From Bacteroidales bacterium (GTDB taxonomy: Bacteria; Bacteroidota; Bacteroidia; Bacteroidales; Cfx3-03): a stretch of DNA of 38,487 nucleotides. The position numbers were made by a program, and so were the translations under genes. The notes under the pieces are model-generated. The model made no database searches and had not been told where the DNA came from. It saw only the letters and a list, made by a program, of their open reading frames with translations. The stretch covers positions 1 through 38,487 of the forward strand of contig JAHEYR010000008.1 in assembly GCA_023251485.1 (NCBI GenBank), read 5' to 3'. Of the stretch, positions 9,335-17,372 are shown piece after piece; positions within the stretch are counted from its first letter, which is position 1; each line of letters opens with the position of its first letter.

Positions 9335-10381
9335 ATGGTTGCACGCTGTTTCCCTTATTATCTTGACTTTCGCTTTGATGCAGGTACTTCAAGAGGTATC
9401 TTAAGGAAAAAGGAGACCTGGTTTCTGGAGATTTATGATCCGCTAGATCCTTCGAAGAAAGGGATTGGAGAATGTGCTATTTTCAGGGGTCTAAGCTATG
9501 ACGACAGACCGGAGTATGCAGCAAAGATGTCTGAGGTTTGTCAAAACATCGATCGTTATATTTCAAATGCATCAACATTATTAGCCGAGTGGCCCGCTAT
9601 CCGTTTTGGACTTGAAACGGCACTGGCTGACTTGCAATGTAAAGACGCTAAGATTTTATTTCCTTCTGCTTTTACGGATGGCACTGACTTCATTCCTATC
9701 AATGGGTTGATTTGGATGGATCGTAAAGAGAAGATGTTACTCAGTATCCGCAAGAAGATTGACGAGGGATTTAAATGCATCAAACTCAAGATAGGAGCGA
9801 TCGATTTTGAGGAAGAGCTATCATTGCTTGCATTTATAAGAAAAGAATATGCGGTCAAAGATATTGAGATCAGAGTGGATGCAAATGGTGCTTTTGCGCC
9901 CGATCAGGCTTTAGAAAAGTTAAACCGTCTCTCTGCATTTTCTATTCATTCGATAGAACAACCCATCAAACAGGGACAAATTGAGGCAATGGCGGAACTG
10001 TGCTGTAAAACGCCAATCCCCATTGCGCTGGATGAGGAGCTGATTGGATGCAACACCCCTGAGGGCAGACGAAACCTCATCACAATGATAAAACCTGCTT
10101 ACATCATCTTAAAACCATCTTTAGTGGGCGGTTTTAGTGCTACGAAAGAGTGGATTGATCTTGCGAATGAGTTTCAGACTGACTGGTGGATAACTTCAGC
10201 GCTGGAATCGAATATTGGATTGAATGCGATTGCCCAATGGACCTATGTTCACAGGAATGAGTTGCCGCAGGGACTTGGAACCGGACAACTTTTTCATAAC
10301 AATATCTCATCGCCGCTACTTGTCGAGAAAGGTGGTCTTTATTATCATAAATCGACCCCCTGGGGTGTATTAAATTCATAA
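9335..10381 (+). CDS. menC: o-Succinylbenzoate synthase
   Basis: 348 residues of the enolase superfamily (muconate-lactonising subgroup). Dehydrates SHCHC to o-succinylbenzoate. The full catalytic set is visible: KLK at 150-152, metal ligands D182 (RVDANG), E208 (SIEQP) and D233 (ALDEE), and the opposing base K260 (ILKPSL). The capping domain is N-terminal. It sits 24 bases after menA and 4 bases before menE. Dipeptide epimerases share this fold, but the operon decides the function. Confidence 0.93.
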   Translation: MVARCFPYYLDFRFDAGTSRGILRKKETWFLEIYDPLDPSKKGIGECAIFRGLSYDDRPEYAAKMSEVCQNIDRYISNASTLLAEWPAIRFGLETALADLQCKDAKILFPSAFTDGTDFIPINGLIWMDRKEKMLLSIRKKIDEGFKCIKLKIGAIDFEEELSLLAFIRKEYAVKDIEIRVDANGAFAPDQALEKLNRLSAFSIHSIEQPIKQGQIEAMAELCCKTPIPIALDEELIGCNTPEGRRNLITMIKPAYIILKPSLVGGFSATKEWIDLANEFQTDWWITSALESNIGLNAIAQWTYVHRNELPQGLGTGQLFHNNISSPLLVEKGGLYYHKSTPWGVLNS

Positions 10382-10385
10382 CTCC

Positions 10386-11453
10386 ATGCACCCTTCCTTT
10401 TCACTACAAATAGAAAACAATTATTATCAAAGTGAAACGCTCTTAAAAAGGGTGAATAATACCGCTATTACAGAGGCAGAACCATGGATTGAATCTATTT
10501 TCTCTTTCTTGAGGGATTGGCTGAACGACAATGACGAGATCACTGCTAAGACCTCAGGTTCCACCGGGGTTCCAAAACCTATCCGGTTAAAGAAAAGGGC
10601 TATGCTGGCATCGGCAAGACTAACCTGTGATTATTTTGGACTGCAGCCAATGGATAAAGCACTACTTTGTTTATCGACAGATTATATTGCCGGCAAGATG
10701 ATGTTGGTTAGAGCCATTGAACGGGGTCTTCATTTGATTGCTGTTTCACCACAGGGGTGTCCGTTATCGGGCACGTCCATAAAGGTGAAATTTTCAGCGA
10801 TGGTTCCTTTGCAAGTAGAGCGCTGTATTGAAGAGGGTTGTCTGGATAGAACAGAACAACTATTGATCGGTGGAGCAGCACTGCCCAACCACTTGCTAAA
10901 TTCGGTGCAGAAAACTACAACAGCTTGTTATATAAGCTATGGCATGACAGAAACGATGAGTCATGTTGCTTTAAGAAGATTAAACGGGCCCCGTGCTTCA
11001 CAATGGTATGAAGGATTAACCGGAATACGATTTTCATTAGATCAACGGGGATGTTTGTCTATCGATGCGGCTCCGCTTGGTATTGCCAATATCCAAACGA
11101 ACGACTTATGTGAGTTACAGGACGAGCAGCATTTCAGATGGTTAGGACGTGCTGATTTTGTAATCAACTCGGGAGGGATTAAAATAATACCCGAACAAAT
11201 TGAGTTTCTTCTTTCAACTGAGGTATTATTTCCATTTATCATTACAGGCATACCGCATCCTTTACTTGGAGAACAGGTGGTTATGATTGTAGAAGCCGCT
11301 CAAGATGAAATATTAGCATCGCAAATATTAAAAAAAGCGAATACTATTTGCCCGCAATACCACGCCCCAAAACAGATACTTTTTGTCCCTCGGCTCAATT
11401 ACACATCGACAGGCAAAATAGATAGAATAAAAACGGCTCAACAGTTCTTTTGA
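10386..11453 (+). CDS. menE: o-Succinylbenzoate-CoA ligase
   Basis: 355 residues of the ANL adenylating family, about 100 shorter than the E. coli enzyme; from memory such short MenE proteins occur in Bacteroidetes. The phosphate loop TSGSTGVPK (56-64), the adenylate motif ISYGMTETMSHVA, and the C-terminal catalytic lysine K344 in YTSTGKIDR are all present, so both half-reactions (adenylation and CoA transfer) look possible. It makes o-succinylbenzoyl-CoA, the substrate of MenB encoded three genes upstream. It is the last gene of the operon. No clear T-tailed terminator follows. Confidence 0.93.
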   Translation: MHPSFSLQIENNYYQSETLLKRVNNTAITEAEPWIESIFSFLRDWLNDNDEITAKTSGSTGVPKPIRLKKRAMLASARLTCDYFGLQPMDKALLCLSTDYIAGKMMLVRAIERGLHLIAVSPQGCPLSGTSIKVKFSAMVPLQVERCIEEGCLDRTEQLLIGGAALPNHLLNSVQKTTTACYISYGMTETMSHVALRRLNGPRASQWYEGLTGIRFSLDQRGCLSIDAAPLGIANIQTNDLCELQDEQHFRWLGRADFVINSGGIKIIPEQIEFLLSTEVLFPFIITGIPHPLLGEQVVMIVEAAQDEILASQILKKANTICPQYHAPKQILFVPRLNYTSTGKIDRIKTAQQFF

Positions 11454-11883
11454 GGTTGCAAAACATGTTCGTTTCATAAAAAAACAAAGCCGACTCTAAT
11501 AAGCCGGCCCAGTAGTTTGTTTAAATGATATTTGTGGTTGATAAGGGGTCCTTTTCATTTGACAGGCTGGTCCCGATTCAAGTGATCGAGACCAATCTGC
11601 AAATGATAGTTAAGTAACAACTTACAAAACGGTAATTGTAAGAGAATGTAGTATTATCGTAGTAGTGGTGTTAGTTAGTGCAAGAAGTTTTATTTAAGAG
11701 TTCAGTAGTTTAGTAGATGTTTTGTACTTTGTTAGTTCACCATTCTGTAATGCCTATTAGAATAACATTAATTGTGCCATAAATTATACTCATCTATTAT
11801 ATAACTCTTTAACAATACACACAACATTACTCCGCATAACATCTGTACGATTTTCGAGGGTCATTGTTCGATATCGTACACAT
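11454..11883. other. Gene-free interval between convergent menE and the ABC permease, with hairpins
   Basis: No plausible coding frame. Holds a long imperfect hairpin (11555-11606, listed separately) and a perfect 7-bp hairpin CTTACAA/TTGTAAG (11621-11627 and 11636-11642, 8-nt loop). Neither has a T tail on the plus strand. The remainder is AT-rich and unremarkable. Confidence 0.6.
11555..11606. repeat. 52-nt imperfect inverted repeat downstream of menE
   Basis: Left arm 11555-11578 and right arm 11584-11606 pair along almost their whole length (TCATTTG with CAAATGA at the base, CGAT with ATCG at the top). There are two mismatches, two wobbles and one bulged A, with a 5-nt loop. It could be a 3'-UTR structure, a processing or stability element, a small RNA, or a transposon remnant. 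It does not look like a classical terminator, because no T run follows on plus. Confidence 0.55.
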
Positions 11884-14304
11884 TTACTCATATTTCACAG
11901 AAACGTAAGGTCTGGAAATTGCAGCTTTCACAATATGAAATACCATGAAGAGGATAGCGACACCAAAAGAAATGAGTGCAGTGATGAGTAAAGAAGCAAA
12001 ACTGGGAGTAATATAATATGCAAAACTTGTATACCAGAAGCTTGTAAATAGCCAGGCCAGCGGAATAGCAATGACATAAGCAATAATGACAGGCCTAAAC
12101 AGCTCTCCGAGTATCTTCAAGACAATTTGATCAGACGTAGCACCTAAGACTTTTCGTATCCCATTTTCTTTCGATTGTTTCTGCGTGATAAACGAAGTAA
12201 GCCCCAATAACCCAATCCCCGCAATAATAGCTGAAAGGATGCCTAATAAACCAATCAGTTGTGACACCTTTCGCTCAAAGATATATTGACTTTCCAATTG
12301 ATTGTCAAGAATCTTACAGTTCAAAATTGTTTTTAGTCCTAATTTGTTGGCAGTCTCTTTTACCAAAGGGATTAGAGAAGGTCCATAACCCTCTTTACAT
12401 TTTATACTTATCACCATCTGCCGTTCGTTACTCAAAAAGATAATAAGTGGTTCAATTGCAGTATGCAACGAGGTATAATTATAATCATGAACAACACCTG
12501 TAATGACCAATGTATCATTTGCAGCATCAAAGTCGGTAATCACTATTTTCTTTCCAACGGCATTACCTTTCCATCCCATCTTTAAAGCGGCTGTTTCATT
12601 CACTAAAATCGATTTGTTTCGTGTTACCGAATCATGAGGGACTGTTCCTTGCGAAAGAGTTATATGATAAAGATCGAGAAAAGAGTTGTTTATAACCAGC
12701 CCCCGTGAAGCAAAGTCTTGTAGCGTTTTGTTTTTTAAAAGTTTATACGCAAATAGCCAATGGGGACTCCCAGGGACAGAAGAACTGGTAGCAACAGTAA
12801 CTATCCCCTGCTTCGAAAGCAACTCTCTTCGGAAAGCCGGATATTTTCGATAGAATGAGGTGTCCCGGAGATCGGCTGTGATAATATCTTTTGAATTAAA
12901 TCCACAATAATGACTGGTGAGATAGGTGTATTGATTACGAACTGTGATTGCACTAAATATCAACCCTATAGATATAATTAACTGAATAGTTACCAATGTT
13001 TTTCGGAGATGAATCCCCATATTTCCCTGTCGGAAACTACTTCGAATAACGGCGTAAGGCTCATAATCTGAAAAATATTTAGCTGGATAAATACCTGATA
13101 ACGCTCCGGTTATTAAGCTAATTAATAGGATTCCACCGATAAGAAACGGACGTTGTAACGGATCAAATACGATATGTTTTTCGACCAGACTATTAAAAGC
13201 CGGAAGTAGCAACTCAATAATTGCTAAAGTAAGAAAGGTAGATATAACAGCAAAGATGAGTGCTTCCGACATAAACTGTCGTATAATCAAACTACGTTTC
13301 GAGCCCAACACTTTACGAATACCGACTTCGTGTGTCCGGGTGACTGCACTCGCCGTTGCAAGATTCATGTAATTTATAGATGCCAGAAACAATATTAAGA
13401 GTGCAATACTTGCAAAAATGATCAGGTTATTCATGCTACCTGTTTGCTGGTCTTCCTGAAATGGCTCACCTAAATGCAAATCGACCAATGATGTCAGGAT
13501 AGGAACAAATGTCGCATCAAATTTCTTGCCTTCACTCCTCATGTACTTTTCATACAAGATTTTACAACTCGCAGTTAATTGATTTGGTGAGGCTCCATCC
13601 TTTAACAGGATATAACTGTAACAATTTAGAAACCAATAATTCCAGCCGGCACGTGTATCGGGCGAGTTCTTAGAAGAGGTTCGTTTAAGGCTATTTAAAG
13701 AAAAGAGTCCATCAAATCGCAAATGTGAATTATGTGGCACGTCTTCGATAACAGCCATAATTAAATAATGCCGATTGTTTGTTGTGGTAATATATTTTCC
13801 GACAGGATTGGCTTTCCCGAAATATTTCTCACTGGTGGAACGGGTTAAAACGGCTGTATATGGACTTATCAAAGCATGATTAAGATTTCCATATACCCTG
13901 TGCAAAGTAAAGACGTTGAAAACAGATTGGTCGGCAAAGAAAATACCTGTCTCCGTATACATTCGCTCGCCGGTTCGAAGAATGACACTCCGCAAAGAGA
14001 CAAAACGAGTCACGTTTTCAATAGCCGGTGACAAATCTTTTAAGGTAGGGGCATACGGACCACCAATCTTTGCATAATTATTTACCTTACCATTAACGGC
14101 GAGCTGGCATTCGATTCGGTAAATACGTTTAGACTTAAGATTGTACCGATCGTAGGAGAGTTCATCAAGAATATACATCAAGATAAAGGCTGCCGTAGCA
14201 ATACCCATGGTGAGACCAATAATATTGAGTAAGGAATAAAACTTATTTCTTACAATATTGCGAATAACCAATCGAATATAGTGATGCAACATTACAGGCT
14301 TCAT
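11884..14304 (-). CDS. FtsX/MacB-type ABC transporter permease
   Basis: 806 residues with the duplicated layout of Bacteroidetes FtsX-type permeases: N-terminal TM segment (~20-40, FYSLLNIIGLTMGIATAAFI), a large periplasmic MacB-PCD-like domain, an FtsX core of three TM segments (~290-420, ASINYMNLATASAVTRTHEVGIRKVLG), a second periplasmic domain, and a second FtsX core at the C-terminus (LTSFITQKQSKENGIRKVLG). The repeated GIRKVLG coupling motif contacts the ATPase. It lies 81 bases after the ATPase gene, in the same direction. Members export or act mechanically on envelope substrates (peptides, lipids, antimicrobials); the substrate here is unknown. No membrane fusion protein or TolC homologue lies alongside. 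Confidence 0.9.
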   Translation of the reverse strand: MKPVMLHHYIRLVIRNIVRNKFYSLLNIIGLTMGIATAAFILMYILDELSYDRYNLKSKRIYRIECQLAVNGKVNNYAKIGGPYAPTLKDLSPAIENVTRFVSLRSVILRTGERMYTETGIFFADQSVFNVFTLHRVYGNLNHALISPYTAVLTRSTSEKYFGKANPVGKYITTTNNRHYLIMAVIEDVPHNSHLRFDGLFSLNSLKRTSSKNSPDTRAGWNYWFLNCYSYILLKDGASPNQLTASCKILYEKYMRSEGKKFDATFVPILTSLVDLHLGEPFQEDQQTGSMNNLIIFASIALLILFLASINYMNLATASAVTRTHEVGIRKVLGSKRSLIIRQFMSEALIFAVISTFLTLAIIELLLPAFNSLVEKHIVFDPLQRPFLIGGILLISLITGALSGIYPAKYFSDYEPYAVIRSSFRQGNMGIHLRKTLVTIQLIISIGLIFSAITVRNQYTYLTSHYCGFNSKDIITADLRDTSFYRKYPAFRRELLSKQGIVTVATSSSVPGSPHWLFAYKLLKNKTLQDFASRGLVINNSFLDLYHITLSQGTVPHDSVTRNKSILVNETAALKMGWKGNAVGKKIVITDFDAANDTLVITGVVHDYNYTSLHTAIEPLIIFLSNERQMVISIKCKEGYGPSLIPLVKETANKLGLKTILNCKILDNQLESQYIFERKVSQLIGLLGILSAIIAGIGLLGLTSFITQKQSKENGIRKVLGATSDQIVLKILGELFRPVIIAYVIAIPLAWLFTSFWYTSFAYYITPSFASLLITALISFGVAILFMVFHIVKAAISRPYVSVKYE

Positions 14305-14385
14305 CTTGAATTTATTTTAGTTCGGATAATCATTCAAAAAGAATACCCCGTTAGACCCTCCGTAAATTAAGAAGCTCTTAAATCG

Positions 14386-15150
14386 TTATATATAAAAGGG
14401 TTGTTGAATATTCTCTGTTACAATCTTCCCATCAAACAATCGAATAATACGACGACTATATTCTGCATCACGCAGTGAATGGGTAACCATCACAATCGTA
14501 GTACCGTTTTGATTGAGCCGGGCCAGAAGATTCATTACCTCCTCGCCATTTGAGGAATCGAGATTTCCGGTTGGTTCGTCAGCCAGAATCAACTTTGGTT
14601 CAGCAACGACAGCACGGGCTACAGCTACCTTTTGTTGCTGGCCTCCGGATAATTGTGATGGAAAATGATTCCTACGGTGTGTTATTCGCATCTCTTCCAT
14701 TATGGCTTCCACTTTCTGTTTACGAATTGCATGTTCAACCTCCAGATAAATCAACGGGAGTTCTATATTCTCGTAAATAGTAAGTTCTTCTATCAGGTTA
14801 AAGTTTTGAAAAACAAAGCCTATATGTGTCTTCCTTAGCTGCGCTCTTTTCCTTTCAGGAATATATGAAACCTCATCATCCATGAAAAAATATTCCCCAT
14901 CAGTTGGATAATCCAATAGTCCAAGAATATTTAACAACGTAGATTTACCGCAACCACTTGGACCCATAATTGCGACAAACTCGCCCCCCCTGATCTCCAG
15001 ATTTACCTGTTCCAGTGCTATGGTTTCAACTTCATCTGTACTAAAAACACGTTCAATGTTTCGTGTGCGTATCACAAATTTATTCTTTTGGTCGTAAAGA
15101 TAAGAAGTAATGCCTTTCGATGCGCCATCTTCCATAGTTTTAACTAGCAT
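14386..15150 (-). CDS. ABC transporter ATP-binding protein, LolD/MacB family
   Basis: 254 residues. Walker [10 protein letters not shown] at 63-71, signature [14 protein letters not shown], Walker [13 protein letters not shown] and switch histidine in MVTHSLRD are intact. It powers the FtsX-type permease encoded next. The N-terminus is about 25 residues longer than usual; typical members begin near [11 protein letters not shown], but no ATG lies there. Either the extension is real or translation starts at ATG 15135 or at a non-ATG codon. No TAnnTTTG element was obvious in the 265-bp upstream region; such efflux-type pairs are often regulated from elsewhere by two-component systems, which cannot be checked here. 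Confidence 0.9.
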   Translation of the reverse strand: MLVKTMEDGASKGITSYLYDQKNKFVIRTRNIERVFSTDEVETIALEQVNLEIRGGEFVAIMGPSGCGKSTLLNILGLLDYPTDGEYFFMDDEVSYIPERKRAQLRKTHIGFVFQNFNLIEELTIYENIELPLIYLEVEHAIRKQKVEAIMEEMRITHRRNHFPSQLSGGQQQKVAVARAVVAEPKLILADEPTGNLDSSNGEEVMNLLARLNQNGTTIVMVTHSLRDAEYSRRIIRLFDGKIVTENIQQPFYI

Positions 15151-15360
15151 GGTGTAGTAAAATTGTTAGTTTGTTTTATAGGGTTCTACATATTTAATGC
15201 CATGATTTTCTTAATGCCCTATCTATCTGATTTTATGCATCTATAATAATTATTCATTTCAATAAATACGTTGAGAAAGGTTTGCGCATGTACGAATATG
15301 GACACCCATTTCGAGATTTTTAACTAAAATATTTCATGCCTTTTTATTTCGTGAAGTGAT

Positions 15361-15368
15361 TATCTTTG
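15361..15368 (+). promoter_or_regulatory. Candidate -7 element for the EEP-family gene
   Basis: TATCTTTG matches TAnnTTTG and lies 47 bases before the ATG at 15416. No clear TTG sits at the right distance upstream, so only half of the consensus is supported. Confidence 0.4.
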
Positions 15369-15415
15369 TAGCATACTTATCTACTTCTAAACCCCAGCTA
15401 TAAACCGATTATTAC

Positions 15416-16447
15416 ATGAGAAATGTTATACTCCTTTCAGCTTTCCTGATTTTCCTCACTTTTACGGGAACTGCTCAAAAAATCAAATTAGCATCCATCG
15501 CCTTCTATAACACGGAGAACCTATACGACACCATCAACCAACCCAATGTTGATGATACCGAATTTACACCAGAAGCTCCCTCGAAATGGAATACAGCCCG
15601 TTATCAGTTGAAGATAAAACACTTGTCAGAAGTACTGAGTAAGATCGGAACCGAGCAAGTTGGTGAACTGCCATTAGCCATTGGATTAGCTGAAGTTGAA
15701 AACCGTGGTGTCGTTGAGGATCTGATTAAGGCACCGGCTCTCAAATCAGCAAATTATGGAATCGTTCATTTTGACTCCCCTGATAAAAGAGGAATCGATG
15801 TGGCTTTAATTTATCGTCAGGATCTGTTTAAAGTAACAGCTACACATAAGGCACCGCTCAGAATTGACAGTCTTCCTGATTTCTTCACCCGTGATCAATT
15901 AGTCGTCGCTGGCATTTTTGATAAAAAACCGTTGTATTTCATTGTTAACCATTGGCCTTCACGTTCAGGCGGAGAAGAGCGAAGCACTCAGTTACGTAAT
16001 GCAGCAGCCCGTTTATGCAGATCGCTTGCAGATTCACTGATGAGGATCAATCCTAAAGCAAAGATCATCATCATGGGTGATTTGAATGACGACCCTACGA
16101 ATGAGAGCATCAGCAAATATATGAAAGCGAAGAGTAGCGAAACCGACACCCATAGTGGCGATCTATTCGATCCGATGATAAAATTATTTGCTGATGGGAA
16201 TGGAACACTGGAATACAGAGGAAAATGGAATTTATTTGATCAGTTTATGGTTTCATCCGGACTGGTAAATGCCCCCAAAAGAGAATATCATTTCTCGGCT
16301 GCAAAGATTTACAAAGAGCCCTATTTACTTGAACAGGAGGGTAAATATAAAGGGACTCCATGGAGAACATATGCCGGAACCAAGTATCTTGGCGGTTACA
16401 GTGACCATTTACCTTCGTATATTTTGATTGAAAAGAAAACCAGATAA
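15416..16447 (+). CDS. Exported endonuclease/exonuclease/phosphatase (EEP) family protein
   Basis: 343 residues with a clear signal peptide (hydrophobic ~4-18, likely cleavage after TGTAQ at ~21). The Mg-dependent EEP fold is shown by FYNTENLYD, IGLAEVENRGV (metal-binding Glu), NHWPSRSGG, MGDLNDDPTNES (GDxND) and the catalytic YSDHLPS near the C-terminus. Members cut DNA, RNA, phosphodiesters or inositol/sphingolipid phosphates. Family resemblance alone does not give the substrate, but the signal peptide places it in the envelope or outside the cell. It is monocistronic by appearance: an inverted repeat and a new promoter follow before the next gene. Confidence 0.88.
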   Translation: MRNVILLSAFLIFLTFTGTAQKIKLASIAFYNTENLYDTINQPNVDDTEFTPEAPSKWNTARYQLKIKHLSEVLSKIGTEQVGELPLAIGLAEVENRGVVEDLIKAPALKSANYGIVHFDSPDKRGIDVALIYRQDLFKVTATHKAPLRIDSLPDFFTRDQLVVAGIFDKKPLYFIVNHWPSRSGGEERSTQLRNAAARLCRSLADSLMRINPKAKIIIMGDLNDDPTNESISKYMKAKSSETDTHSGDLFDPMIKLFADGNGTLEYRGKWNLFDQFMVSSGLVNAPKREYHFSAAKIYKEPYLLEQEGKYKGTPWRTYAGTKYLGGYSDHLPSYILIEKKTR

Positions 16448-16482
16448 AACTGTTAAAAATTCTGAAAGTCTAACTTATAAAA

Positions 16483-16512
16483 TTGTTAGACAGTTTGAAT
16501 TCGTTAAATTTG
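16483..16512 (+). promoter_or_regulatory. Probable promoter of the glycosyltransferase gene, overlapping an inverted repeat
   Basis: TTG at 16483-16485, 19 bp, TAAATTTG at 16505-16512. A perfect 7-bp inverted repeat, GTCTAAC (16468-16474) and GTTAGAC (16485-16491), straddles the TTG and could be an operator or a weak terminator stem for the gene before. Transcription would start near 16519, which excludes the TTG codon at 16483 as translation start. Confidence 0.5.
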
Positions 16513-16533
16513 TCCTCTAAAAAAATTGGTAAC

Positions 16534-17262
16534 GTGAGTGATAGCCTAGTAATTATCCCAACTTATAACGAGCTCGAAAACATTGAGCGTATTATCAGAA
16601 AAGTATTTTCTCTGGAGAAACACTTTGACATATTGATTGTTGAAGACAACTCTCCCGATGGAACAGCCGCTATTGTTCATAAACTAATGGAGAAATTCCC
16701 AAATCGATTATTCATACAAGAACGAAAAGGGAAACTTGGACTGGGAACTGCTTATATACATGGGTTTAAATGGGCACTCAATCACGAATACGGATTTGTT
16801 TTTGAAATGGATGCAGACTTCTCGCACAACCCGGAAGATCTGGAAAAGCTATATGACGCCTGTGCTCATCAGGGTGCTGATGTAGCTATCGGAAGTCGTT
16901 ATATCAAGGGAGTAAATGTCGTAAACTGGCCCATGGGCAGAGTTTTAATGTCGTATGTAGCTTCAATGTATGTCCGGTTCATTACGCGTATGCCAATTAT
17001 GGATGCAACAGCAGGTTTCAAATGCTATACAAGAAGAGTACTTGAAGCTATTCCATTTGACAAAATCAAATTTGTAGGCTATGCCTTCCAAATAGAGATG
17101 AAATATACTGCATGGAAGATGGGATTTAAAATTGCTGAAGTTCCCATCATCTTCACTGACCGCACTGCTGGTGTATCAAAAATGAGTTCGCATATCTTTA
17201 AGGAAGCGGTTTTAGGTGTCCTCAGACTTCGTTTCAAAAATATAAAACGAGTGGTTAACTAA
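16534..17262 (+). CDS. Family 2 glycosyltransferase, polyprenol-phosphate mannose synthase (DPM1) type
   Basis: 242 residues from a GTG start. Domain marks: VIIPTYNELENIERI at the N-terminus, VEDNSPDGTA, the metal/nucleotide-binding DAD in FEMDADFSHNPEDL, GSRYIKGVNVVNWP, and TAGFKCYTRRVLE. This matches the soluble DPM1-like branch of GT2, which moves a sugar (mannose in characterised members) from a nucleotide sugar to a polyprenyl phosphate at the inner membrane face. No C-terminal TM region is seen. The frame is open up to a TTG at 16483 but contains no ATG there. I choose GTG 16534 because VSDSLVIIPTYNE is the usual N-terminus and a promoter overlaps the longer version. A strong terminator follows. 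Confidence 0.88.
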   Translation: MSDSLVIIPTYNELENIERIIRKVFSLEKHFDILIVEDNSPDGTAAIVHKLMEKFPNRLFIQERKGKLGLGTAYIHGFKWALNHEYGFVFEMDADFSHNPEDLEKLYDACAHQGADVAIGSRYIKGVNVVNWPMGRVLMSYVASMYVRFITRMPIMDATAGFKCYTRRVLEAIPFDKIKFVGYAFQIEMKYTAWKMGFKIAEVPIIFTDRTAGVSKMSSHIFKEAVLGVLRLRFKNIKRVVN

Positions 17263-17284
17263 CTCCTTATTCTAAAATACTGCT

Positions 17285-17316
17285 AAGGCAAGGCTTCAAC
17301 ACCTTGCCTTTTTTTA
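17285..17316 (+). terminator. Rho-independent terminator after the glycosyltransferase
   Basis: 9-bp perfect stem AAGGCAAGG (17285-17293) with CCTTGCCTT (17302-17310), 8-nt loop, then an eight-T run. Confidence 0.9.
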
Positions 17317-17348
17317 TGAAACGACAACCTATTTTGCTCTGCTGTGTT

Positions 17349-17356
17349 TACCTTTG
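17349..17356 (+). promoter_or_regulatory. Candidate -7 element for pyrC
   Basis: TACCTTTG matches TAnnTTTG, 16 bases before the chosen ATG; the leader would be very short. The nearest upstream TTG (17334-17336) is only 12 bp away, too close for a consensus -33. Confidence 0.4.
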
Positions 17357-17372
17357 CATAAAAGACAAGATC

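Noticed and set aside
11476-11523. AAACAAA...TTTGTTT flanking GCCGAC/GCCGGC after menE as a terminator
   Set aside because: The inner bases do not pair and the GC parts are not complementary in register.
17334-17356. TTG plus TACCTTTG as a full pyrC promoter
   Set aside because: Only 12 bp separate the two parts, too short for the Bacteroidetes consensus; only the -7 element was kept.
17304-17372. TTG-initiated extension of pyrC by 23 codons
   Set aside because: It lies inside the preceding terminator and over the candidate -7 element; the ATG at 17373 gives the normal N-terminus.
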